A DNA stretch of 29,061 bases from GCA-020352575 sp041635475 (GTDB lineage Bacteria > Actinomycetota > Acidimicrobiia > Spongiisociales > JAENVV01). Of the stretch, positions 21,837-28,699 are shown in pieces; positions within the stretch are counted from its first letter, which is position 1, and the number at the start of each line of letters is the position of its first letter. The translations under genes were made by a program, and so were the position numbers. The stretch spans positions 1 through 29,061 of the forward strand of contig JBFKVA010000021.1 in assembly GCA_041635475.1 (NCBI GenBank), written 5' to 3'. Under the pieces are notes generated by a model. That model was not told where the DNA came from and searched no databases. It saw only the letters and a program-made list of their open reading frames with translations.

Positions 21837-22730
21837 ATGTCCTACCAGCTCTACGCCCTCACGGCTGCCTCGTTCTGGGCCCTCGGGGGCCTCATCGCCG
21901 CCGGCCCCACCCGCCTGCTGGGAGGCCCCAGGTTCACCAGGGTTCGGATGTACTGGGTCTCGGGTCTGCTGGCCGCGATTGCGACGTTCGTTGGTGGCTG
22001 GGGATCGATCGAGGCCACCGACTGGCTGCCGCTGGCGGTGTCGGGTTTCGTCGGGCTGGCCTTGGGCGACGCCGCGCTGTTCACGGCCTTCAGCCGACTC
22101 GGTCCGAGAAGGACCGGGATCCTCTTCGCGGTCAACGCCCCGATGGCCGCCGCCCTCAGCGCCATCTTCCTCGGTGAGCGGTTCACCGTGGCGTCGGCCG
22201 GCGGGGCCGCACTCGTCCTGGCCGGGGTGACCATGGCAATCGCGTTCGGCACTCGGCCGGGCCAGTCCCACACGTGGGAGCAGGTCCGGGGAAGCCTGTG
22301 GGTCGGCGTCGCATTCGGCCTTCTCGGGGCTCTCGGTCAGGCGATCGGGATCGTCGTCGTCGACCCCGTCTTCGACGGAAGCCTCGACCCGTGGGCCGGG
22401 GCGACAGTGCGGGCGGTGGCCGGTACCGTGGGCCTCGTGGCCCTGGCCCCGCTGTTCGAGCGCCGGGCGCCGGGGATCGGACCAAAGCTGAAGTTCACCC
22501 CCACACTGCTTGCGACCGTCTTCCTGTCGGGCACGATCGGGATGGCGATCGGCAAGACCCTCGTGCTCCTGGCACTCAACGAAGGTGACGCCGGGGTCGT
22601 CTCCGTCCTCATCTCCACCTCGCCGGTCCTGCAGCTGCCCATCATCTGGGCGATCACTCGCCAACTGCCTCCCCGCGGGGCCTGGCTGGGGGCGGCGGTG
22701 GCGGTTGTGGGGACCGCCCTCATCGTCTGA
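21837..22730 (+). CDS. EamA-family (DMT superfamily) transporter
   Basis: The 297-residue protein has ten predicted transmembrane helices in two five-helix halves (about 1-142 and 152-297), the EamA duplication. Family traits include GLALGDAALFTAFSRLG at the third to fourth helix, FLGERFTVASAGGAALVLAGV at the end of the first half, and the matching ISTSPVLQLPIIWAITRQLPPRGAWLGAAVAVVG at the end of the second. Such carriers export amino acids, nucleosides or other small metabolites; the substrate cannot be read. No Shine-Dalgarno precedes ATG 21837 because the repeat array abuts it, so translation may depend on coupling to hppA or on an unusual start. The stop lies within a hairpin shared with the convergent gene. 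Confidence 0.85.
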   Translation: MSYQLYALTAASFWALGGLIAAGPTRLLGGPRFTRVRMYWVSGLLAAIATFVGGWGSIEATDWLPLAVSGFVGLALGDAALFTAFSRLGPRRTGILFAVNAPMAAALSAIFLGERFTVASAGGAALVLAGVTMAIAFGTRPGQSHTWEQVRGSLWVGVAFGLLGALGQAIGIVVVDPVFDGSLDPWAGATVRAVAGTVGLVALAPLFERRAPGIGPKLKFTPTLLATVFLSGTIGMAIGKTLVLLALNEGDAGVVSVLISTSPVLQLPIIWAITRQLPPRGAWLGAAVAVVGTALIV

Positions 22731-22745
22731 GGCCGGCGGCCTCAG
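22727..22745. terminator. Bidirectional hairpin holding both convergent stop codons
   Basis: CTGAGGCC (22727-22734) pairs perfectly with GGCCTCAG (22738-22745) around GGC. The plus-strand TGA of the EamA gene is in the left arm and the minus-strand TGA of the GNAT-like gene is in the right arm. No T-run follows. Confidence 0.65.
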
Positions 22746-23182
22746 CCCCTCGGCGAATACGAGAAGCCGGGGAGGGGCCAGCTCTCCGACAGCCAGCCGG
22801 ACACCTCCCGCCACACGACCTCGTCCATCTCGGCACGGGATGCCCTCACCCACGAACGCACGATGGCGGACTCACCGGGACTGCCACCCGGGTAGATGTA
22901 GACGCACCCGATCACTGCGTCCTCGTCGAGGACCGAGTACGTGAACGACGAACGCCGGTCGAACTCGTCGGCGTGCATCTCCATGTCGGCCATGTTGGCG
23001 GCGAGGGTCATCGGCTGTGGCCAATCCCAGCCTTCCATCCCGGGCGTGGCACGAATGTGATCGATGCTCGACATCCACGCCTCGTGATCACGCTCGTTGT
23101 GGATCGGTCCAAGGGGCTCGAGGTGGAATCCTGGACCCACGAACGTCAGCGGTACCTCGAAGTCGACTGGAACGAACGGCAT
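22742..23182 (-). CDS. GNAT-like N-acetyltransferase family protein (146 aa)
   Basis: The protein has the look of a small GNAT-related family: HLEPLGPIHNERDHEAWMSSIDHIRATPGMEGWDWP near the N-terminus, then NMADMEMHADEFDRRSSFTYSVLDEDAVIGCVYIYP and ending IVRSWVRASRAEMDEVVWREVSGWL. The FTYSVL-VIGCVYIYP strand pair corresponds to beta-4/5 of the GNAT fold, but the Q/RxxGxG/A acetyl-CoA loop is weak, so the assignment is moderate. Substrate unknown. ATG 23182 follows a -10-like TAGAGT by 6 bases and has no Shine-Dalgarno. It is divergent from the double phosphatase gene and convergent with the EamA gene. Confidence 0.68.
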   Translation of the reverse strand: MPFVPVDFEVPLTFVGPGFHLEPLGPIHNERDHEAWMSSIDHIRATPGMEGWDWPQPMTLAANMADMEMHADEFDRRSSFTYSVLDEDAVIGCVYIYPGGSPGESAIVRSWVRASRAEMDEVVWREVSGWLSESWPLPGFSYSPRG

Positions 23183-23188
23183 CGGGCC

Positions 23189-23194
23189 ACTCTA
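23189..23194 (-). promoter_or_regulatory. -10 hexamer TAGAGT, leaderless-type start of GNAT-like gene
   Basis: TAGAGT on the minus strand ends 6 bases before ATG 23182. Confidence 0.42.
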
Positions 23195-23241
23195 TGGCGA
23201 GGGGACCCTCGTCGCCTGCGGACCTAATCCGCCCAGCTTCC

Positions 23242-23247
23242 TAGCCT
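23242..23247 (+). promoter_or_regulatory. -10 hexamer TAGCCT, leaderless-type start of the double phosphatase gene
   Basis: TAGCCT ends 7 bases before ATG 23255 with no Shine-Dalgarno. It faces the GNAT-like promoter across about 50 bases. Confidence 0.42.
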
Positions 23248-23254
23248 GCCCGGG

Positions 23255-24490
23255 ATGCGCCTCACGTTCGCCCGGCACGGACAGACCCCGGACAACGCCG
23301 AGAAGATCTGGCAGGGATGGGACGGACGCGGCCTGAACGAGCGGGGCGTGCGGCAATCGAAGCTGCTCGGCCAGAGCCTGGCCGCAAGCAGTTTCACCCG
23401 TGTGCTCGCCTCTGACGTCGAGCGGGTGCTGGAGACCGCAGCACACCTGGGCACAGCAGTGGAGGTGGACCGCCGCTGGCGGGAGATCGACGTCGGATCG
23501 TGGGCGGGCCGGTCGATTCCCGAGACGTGGGTGGCTCATCGTGACGTCTTCGACGCGATGCGGCGGGGGGAGGACATCCGGATCGGCGGGGACGGGGAAA
23601 CCATCTCGGAGTTCCACTCCCGCATCACTGCCGCGGTGGACTCTCTCATCGACGAACACGACGAAGGCGACCACGTCCTCGTCCTCTCTCACGGTGGGTT
23701 CATCGGCGGGCTCGTGGCCTCGGTGTTCGGCTCCCGGTGGCCGATGGGTCCGACGGCCCCGATTCACAACTCGGCGACCACGACGTTCGAGGTCGGCAGC
23801 GACGGTCGGCTCCGTCTCGACGTGCTCAACGACCACACCCACCTCACCGCGGACGAGACCGATGTCGTCGACTGGCTGCGGGATGCCCGGGCGCTCACGT
23901 TCGTGCGGCACGGGGAGTCACTGGGCAACCGCATCGGGACGTGGGAAGGTCACAGTTGCTCGGGTCTGAGCCCGGACGGTATCCAGCAGGTCGGTCGTCT
24001 CGAAAGGTGGTGGTCGGTGGCTGCCCCGGTGGCGTCGTCCGACACCCCCCGGGCCCTGGAGACCGCCCGCCGGATCGCCAATGGCGGTGTCCTCGAGACC
24101 GACCGCGACCTCCGGGAGATCCACGCCGGGTCGTGGGAGGGCCTCACCTGGGGCGAACTGGAGGATCGGGCACCCGAGTTGGCCGAGCGCATCTACCGGA
24201 GGCGGGAGGACCTTCCCCGGGGAGGCGACGGCGAGACCTGGGCCGGGCTGGCTCAGCGGGTGGCGGCGGCCGTGGGGAGGTTCGTCGACAGCCACGACGG
24301 CGACGTGGCGGTGGTGTCCCACGGGTCGGCGATCAAGGCCTACGTCCTCGACGCCATGGGCCTTGGATGGGCCGAACAGCCTCGTTTGAGCATCCTCCCC
24401 AACACGGGGATGGCGACCGTGCTCCTCACCGAGCAGGGACCGAGGCTTCGGTCATACGGCGTCACGCCCCACCTCACCTCGGTCAGTTGA
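23255..24490 (+). CDS. Tandem histidine phosphatase, two complete domains (411 aa)
   Basis: Domain 1 (about 1-205) has FARHGQT with nucleophile His8, Arg57 in SDVERVLETA, Glu77 in REIDVG and His146 in LSHGG. Domain 2 (about 210-411) has FVRHGES with His219, Arg266 in SDTPRALETA, Glu288 in REIHAG and His356 in VSHGS. Both keep the full phosphohistidine set of the phosphoglycerate-mutase-like superfamily, so both should be active phosphatases; substrates are not readable. Domain 2 closes with PNTGMATVLL, domain 1 with IHNSATTTFEV, both typical strand endings. One-domain members are the rule, so an intact duplication within one chain is uncommon. ATG 23255 follows a -10-like TAGCCT by 7 bases. 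The 3' end overlaps the alanine dehydrogenase gene by 8 bases. Confidence 0.88.
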   Translation: MRLTFARHGQTPDNAEKIWQGWDGRGLNERGVRQSKLLGQSLAASSFTRVLASDVERVLETAAHLGTAVEVDRRWREIDVGSWAGRSIPETWVAHRDVFDAMRRGEDIRIGGDGETISEFHSRITAAVDSLIDEHDEGDHVLVLSHGGFIGGLVASVFGSRWPMGPTAPIHNSATTTFEVGSDGRLRLDVLNDHTHLTADETDVVDWLRDARALTFVRHGESLGNRIGTWEGHSCSGLSPDGIQQVGRLERWWSVAAPVASSDTPRALETARRIANGGVLETDRDLREIHAGSWEGLTWGELEDRAPELAERIYRRREDLPRGGDGETWAGLAQRVAAAVGRFVDSHDGDVAVVSHGSAIKAYVLDAMGLGWAEQPRLSILPNTGMATVLLTEQGPRLRSYGVTPHLTSVS

Positions 24491-25559
24491 GGGCGGCAGC
24501 CACCGCCTGGTTCGTGATGAGGCCGTCACGGGTGTTGAGGCCGGGACTCAGCTCGGGTCGACGTTCGAGGGCGCCTTGGAGGCCGTGGTCGGCGAGGGTC
24601 AGGAGATAGGGGAAGGTGGCGTTGGAGAGCGCCGCCGTGGAGGTGCGGGGCACCGCGCCGGGGATGTTGCCCACGGCGTAGTGCACCACCCCGTCGATGA
24701 TGTACGTGGGGTCCGAGTGGGACGTCTCCCGGCTCGTCTCGAAACAGCCGCCTTGGTCGATGGCGACATCGACGAGGACCGCGCCGTCGTGCATTCGTGC
24801 GAGATGGTCACGGGTGACGACGCTGGGGGCCCGCCCACCGGGGATGAGGACCGCGCCGATGACGAGGTCTGCCTCCTCGAGGGCGTGGTTGACGTCGTAC
24901 GCGTTCGACATGAGCACGCTCGCCTTGACGTCGAAGTAGAGGTCGAGTTCACGCAGACGTTTCGGGTTCACGTCGAAGATGGTGACGTGCGCCCCCATCC
25001 CGACTGCCACCCGGGCGGCTTCGGTGCCGACGTTGCCGCCGCCGATGATCACCACGTTGGCGCCGTTGACGCCGGGGACCCCGCCCATGAGGACACCCCG
25101 GCCACCGTGGGTGCGTTCGAGGAAGTGGGCTCCCACCTGGGTGGCCATCCGCCCGGCCACCTCGCTCATCGGGGCGAGGAGGGGTAGTTCGCCGTCGGGC
25201 GTCTGGACGGTTTCGTAGGCGATCGACGTGGTGCCCGCGTCCTGGAGCGCCCGGGCCACGGTGGGGTAGGCGGCGAGGTGGAGGTAGGTGAACAGGATGC
25301 CGCAGTCGGCCAGGCGGTCGAACTCGGAGGCCTGGGGCTCCTTGACCTTGCACACGACGTCCGACGCCCAGGCGGCGGCGGCGTCCACGAGCCGGGCCCC
25401 GGCCTTTTCGTACTCCTGGTTCGGGTAGGACGATCCCAGCCCGGCGTCGACCTCCACCACGACGTCGTGGCCGTGGGCCACGAGTCCGTGGGCGCCGGCC
25501 GGGGTGACCGCCACCCGGTATTCGTCCTTCTTGATCTCTTTGACGATTCCTACCTGCAT
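24483..25559 (-). CDS. ald: Alanine dehydrogenase
   Basis: The 358-residue enzyme converts L-alanine and NAD+ to pyruvate, ammonia and NADH. It has the N-terminal KEIKKDEYRVAVTPAG (Arg15), CKVKEP (Lys73), YLHLAA (His94), the nucleotide-binding VVIIGGGNVGTEAARVA and the active-site VDVAIDQGGCFETS. Order and length fit Ald. ATG 25559 (MQVGIVKEI) is chosen: it is the family's normal beginning and GGGAG lies 9 bases upstream. A frame extension to 25577 exists but adds only six residues. The upstream hairpin (25580-25596) could regulate it. It overlaps the double phosphatase gene by 8 bases at the 3' end. Confidence 0.94.
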   Translation of the reverse strand: MQVGIVKEIKKDEYRVAVTPAGAHGLVAHGHDVVVEVDAGLGSSYPNQEYEKAGARLVDAAAAWASDVVCKVKEPQASEFDRLADCGILFTYLHLAAYPTVARALQDAGTTSIAYETVQTPDGELPLLAPMSEVAGRMATQVGAHFLERTHGGRGVLMGGVPGVNGANVVIIGGGNVGTEAARVAVGMGAHVTIFDVNPKRLRELDLYFDVKASVLMSNAYDVNHALEEADLVIGAVLIPGGRAPSVVTRDHLARMHDGAVLVDVAIDQGGCFETSRETSHSDPTYIIDGVVHYAVGNIPGAVPRTSTAALSNATFPYLLTLADHGLQGALERRPELSPGLNTRDGLITNQAVAAALN

Positions 25560-25579
25560 CGGCCAAGTCTCCCACACTC

Positions 25580-25596
25580 CACGGCCCCACGCCGTG
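25580..25596. promoter_or_regulatory. Small inverted repeat CACGGC-CCCAC-GCCGTG upstream of ald
   Basis: Perfect 6-base arms surround a 5-base centre, 20 bases upstream of the ald start. It may be an operator or a leader hairpin. In GC-rich DNA a 6-base repeat can arise by chance. The rest of the gap 25560-25687 shows no clear promoter. Confidence 0.28.
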
Positions 25597-25687
25597 GGTC
25601 ACGACCACTCGATGTCGACCTCCCCGGGGCCGGTGTGAGGGAGGCCGGGTGGCATCGACTCACCCGTTCCTGCTAATCACTACGGAC

Positions 25688-26554
25688 ATGAAGGACCTCC
25701 TGCTCGGCAAGTGGGCCACGGGCGGTGTGGGCGCCAGGATCGCGCTGGCGGAACACCACGACGTCCGGGTCCACGAGGCGCTCGTCGAGCTCGCCGACAG
25801 CGGGTTGGAGTTGGTCCTGTTCACCGACTCCAGTCCACCGAGGAGCGGCGTCGAGGTGATCATGACCGACGGCGATCCGCTCGAGGCGGCCGCGACCGCG
25901 CTGGCGGCGGGCGAGGTCGACGGCGTGCTCGGTGGGGTGACCCGGCCGACCGCCGATGTCATGCGGGCAGGGTTTCGACACGTGGGGCTGGCACCGGGAG
26001 CGGCGTTCGCGTCGTCGTGCTTCATCATGATCCTTCCCGACGGCCGGCCCGTCGCCTACGCCGACTGTGGGATCGTCCCCGACCCCGATGCTCGCCAGTT
26101 GGCAACCATCGCCTTCCAGACCACGGAGACGTTCGAGCTGCTGGTCGGCGAACAGGCACGGGTGGCGATGCTCTCGTTCTCGACCCAGGGCAGCGCCGCC
26201 CACCCCCGTGTCGAGAAGGTGCGCCAGGCCACGACCATCGCCCGGGCCCAGCACCCCGGGATCCTCATCGACGGTGAGTTCCAGTTCGACGCAGCCTTCG
26301 ACCCCGTCGTGGCCGGCATCAAGACCCGCGGTTCCGAGGTGGCCGGGAACGCCAACGTGTTCATCTTCCCCGACCTCGACGCCGGCAACATCGCCTACAA
26401 GATCACCGAACGCATCGGGGGGGCGACGGCCCTCGGACCGCTCATCCAGGGCCTGGCCGCCCCCATGCACGACCTGTCGCGGGGGGCGTCGGTCTCCGAC
26501 ATCGTGCAAGTGGCGCTCATCACCGCTTACCAGGTGAAACAGGGCCGACCCTGA
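25688..26554 (+). CDS. Phosphate acetyl/butyryltransferase family protein
   Basis: The 288-residue protein matches the PTA_PTB fold: GGVTRPTADVMRAGFRHVGL near the first third, SFSTQGSAAHPRVEKVRQAT in the middle, and the signature ANVFIFPDLDAGNIAYKITERIGGATALGPLIQGLAAPMHDLSRG near the C-terminus. Such enzymes exchange acyl groups between CoA and phosphate; Pta makes acetyl phosphate. The length suits a short Pta or a butyryltransferase, and the acyl group cannot be decided. I start at ATG 25688. A GTG at 25649 in frame has GGGAGG upstream, but the 13 residues it adds use CTA and ACT codons that are rare here, so it is probably not used. It diverges from ald across 128 bases. Confidence 0.85.
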   Translation: MKDLLLGKWATGGVGARIALAEHHDVRVHEALVELADSGLELVLFTDSSPPRSGVEVIMTDGDPLEAAATALAAGEVDGVLGGVTRPTADVMRAGFRHVGLAPGAAFASSCFIMILPDGRPVAYADCGIVPDPDARQLATIAFQTTETFELLVGEQARVAMLSFSTQGSAAHPRVEKVRQATTIARAQHPGILIDGEFQFDAAFDPVVAGIKTRGSEVAGNANVFIFPDLDAGNIAYKITERIGGATALGPLIQGLAAPMHDLSRGASVSDIVQVALITAYQVKQGRP

Positions 26555-26571
26555 CCCTTGCCAGAAACCGG

Positions 26572-26612
26572 TTGACACGGCCACATTGGGTGACGAGAGT
26601 CACGCTCGGAGG
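26572..26612 (+). promoter_or_regulatory. -35-like TTGACA, Crp/GlxR-like palindrome and Shine-Dalgarno upstream of the large secreted protein
   Basis: TTGACA (26572-26577) is followed by GTGAC-GAGA-GTCAC (26590-26603), a perfect inverted repeat that fits the core GTGA-N6-TCAC of Crp/GlxR regulators. CGGAGG (26607-26612) lies 5 bases before ATG 26618. No TAnnnT -10 occurs at the normal distance from TTGACA; the palindrome occupies that place. Confidence 0.45.
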
Positions 26613-26617
26613 TTTCT

Positions 26618-28699
26618 ATGCAGGGGTTCGTACGTCGTCGCTATGTGAGTGTTGGCCTGGTGACGATGTTGCTGGTGGTGGCGGCCGTCGTCGTGCTGCC
26701 GGCCCTGGCTGACCCGCCGCCGCCCGACACCGACCTCAACCTGCATACCAATGCTGACGGGGTCACGCAGTTCAGGCTGGGGAGCACCACACAACCCGTT
26801 GAGAACGCCAAGGGTTGCCTCATCAAGGACCCCACGTCGGGCCCTCTCGTCGCGCTGTCGTCGACCAACCCGAACAAAGCCAGGCCGGGGTACGTGAGGG
26901 GGATCGGCCTCAAGACCGGCGGGTCCAACGGCACGCCGTGCTCGCAGGTGGATAAGGACGACGCCGAGTCGCTCGTGCTCACCTCGCGAGCCGGCCCGTG
27001 GGAGCGCATGGAACTCGACCTCGAGTTGAAACAGAACGCCAAGATCACCATTGCGGTCAGCGGCGGTGGCCACTCGTCGACCGAGGTGTTCACGCTCAAC
27101 ACGGGCAGCAACATTTCGCCCGGAGTCCCAGGGCCGACCCCAGGCGTGTTCCCGTATGTCGAAACGGTCACCACCGCGTCGCCATCCGTCGACTGCGCCA
27201 ACCCGTCCGACTCCGGCCCCGACAGCGGACCCAACGACAACTGCCGGCTCATCGTCCTCCCCGACGAGACGTTCGACACGGTCACGATCACCGCATTGGT
27301 GGGGGCGGTCTCGCTCGAAGGCGGCGCCGACTTCGTCGCCTACGATGCGGCGAAGCAGGCTGCTGGCGACTACGACTCGATCTTCGTGTACGCCCCCGTG
27401 GCAACCGACGACACCGCCACCACGAACGAGGACACGCCGGTCACCATCGACGTTCTCGCCAACGACGCCACCGGTGCCACCCTGGACACGGTCGGTTCCC
27501 CCTCGAGCGGGAAGACGGTGGCAAACACCGACGGAACCGTGACATTCGACCCCAATGGCGACTTCGAGTACCTGGGGGACCTCGATGAGACGAGTGTCAC
27601 GTTCACCTACGTGGCGGAAGGTGTCAGCGGTGTCAGCTCGCAGGCCACGGTGACCGTCACGATCGAAGGCGTCAATGACCCGCCGGAGGTGGACGACACG
27701 TCGCCCGACACCCTTGGCACCGACGAGGACACCTCGGGGACGTTGGTGGTGGTCGCCACGGACGCGGAGGGCCAGGCCCTGGTGGCCGTCATCACGGACG
27801 GCCCGACGAGCGGCACGCTGTTGGTGAGCGGGACGAGCATCACCTACACCCCGGACCTCCACTACTTCGGTGGCGACTCGTTCTCGTACGAGGTGTGCGA
27901 GGTCGGTGAGGGTGGATTGTGCAGTGACCCCCAGACGGTCACCGTCTGGGTCAATCCCGTGAACGACCCCCCGGTGGCGGTCGATGACGGGTACGACGTT
28001 GATGAGAACCACCCGATCCAGTCGTCCACCCTGGTGGTGGCTGCTCCCGGCGTCCTCCACAACGACGACGACATCGAGTCCTCCCCCCTGACGGCCGTTC
28101 TCGAGTCGGGGCCGAGCAGTGGCACGTTGGTGCTCAACGCAGACGGGTCGTTCAGATACACCCCGGACGTCGGATTCGTCGGATCCGACAGCTTCCAGTA
28201 TCGGGCCTCCGACGGGACTGATCCTTCGGTCCCCGCCACGGTGACGATCGAGGTCGTCGAGGTAATGTGCACCGACGAGCCCCAAGACAGCGGGCCGGGT
28301 CACGTGTTCGGCGAGTTCACGCTGCTCTCTGCCGGTATCTGCAAGCGGTACCTGGTCATTGCCGACGAGGAGGGGGAGACGGTGACCTTCTCGCCCGACG
28401 GCGTCGAGGAGGCCACGTTCCGTGGACTGCTGCGGTTCCCGGGCGAGGACGTGGACGGCTCATTGCCGCTGCTCGAATACGATCCCGACGGCGTCTTCCC
28501 ATTCAACGAAAAGACCATGCCGGTCTGCGAAGACCCGGTGTTCGTCGAAGACCAGGTCACCAGTGCGACCATTCCTGGGGATCCTGGCGAGCACACGTGG
28601 TGCCTCGTGAGGGTGACCGCGACTGCCAACGATGTCGGCGAACTGGTTCCGACCTACGAGATCTACGGCAAGGGCGACCCGATCTTCCGGGTCAGGTGA
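26618..28699 (+). CDS. Secreted protein with three cadherin-like (tandem-95/Big_9 type) repeats
   Basis: The 693-residue product has a signal peptide (1-31, cut near ALA-D). Residues about 32-255 form an N-terminal domain with paired Cys (CLIK, PCSQ, DCANP, NCRLI). Three repeats follow: about 258-355 (VATDDTATTNEDTPVTIDVLANDATG, ending VTIEGVNDPP), 356-452 (DTLGTDEDTSGTLVVVATDAEGQ, ending VNPVNDPP) and 453-548 (VAVDDGYDVDENHPIQ to VTIEV). The VNDPP linkers and D/E-rich loops are typical of Ca2+-binding cadherin-like repeats in bacterial surface and adhesion proteins. The tail (550-693) has Cys pairs and is unlike the repeats. No LPxTG or autotransporter signal is seen. GGAGG 5 bases before ATG 26618 sets the start. 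Likely in adhesion or the cell envelope; the ligand is unknown. Confidence 0.85.
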   Translation: MQGFVRRRYVSVGLVTMLLVVAAVVVLPALADPPPPDTDLNLHTNADGVTQFRLGSTTQPVENAKGCLIKDPTSGPLVALSSTNPNKARPGYVRGIGLKTGGSNGTPCSQVDKDDAESLVLTSRAGPWERMELDLELKQNAKITIAVSGGGHSSTEVFTLNTGSNISPGVPGPTPGVFPYVETVTTASPSVDCANPSDSGPDSGPNDNCRLIVLPDETFDTVTITALVGAVSLEGGADFVAYDAAKQAAGDYDSIFVYAPVATDDTATTNEDTPVTIDVLANDATGATLDTVGSPSSGKTVANTDGTVTFDPNGDFEYLGDLDETSVTFTYVAEGVSGVSSQATVTVTIEGVNDPPEVDDTSPDTLGTDEDTSGTLVVVATDAEGQALVAVITDGPTSGTLLVSGTSITYTPDLHYFGGDSFSYEVCEVGEGGLCSDPQTVTVWVNPVNDPPVAVDDGYDVDENHPIQSSTLVVAAPGVLHNDDDIESSPLTAVLESGPSSGTLVLNADGSFRYTPDVGFVGSDSFQYRASDGTDPSVPATVTIEVVEVMCTDEPQDSGPGHVFGEFTLLSAGICKRYLVIADEEGETVTFSPDGVEEATFRGLLRFPGEDVDGSLPLLEYDPDGVFPFNEKTMPVCEDPVFVEDQVTSATIPGDPGEHTWCLVRVTATANDVGELVPTYEIYGKGDPIFRVR

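Noticed and set aside
25649..25687. GTG start with GGGAGG extending the phosphotransacetylase-family protein by 13 residues
   Set aside because: The extension uses codons uncommon here (CTA, ACT) and the ribosome binding site is only 4 bases away. It is kept only as an alternative.
26600..28303. A 567-codon open frame antisense to the cadherin-like repeat gene
   Set aside because: It mirrors the repeated Asp/Thr/Val codons of the real gene and shows no domain or ribosome binding site.
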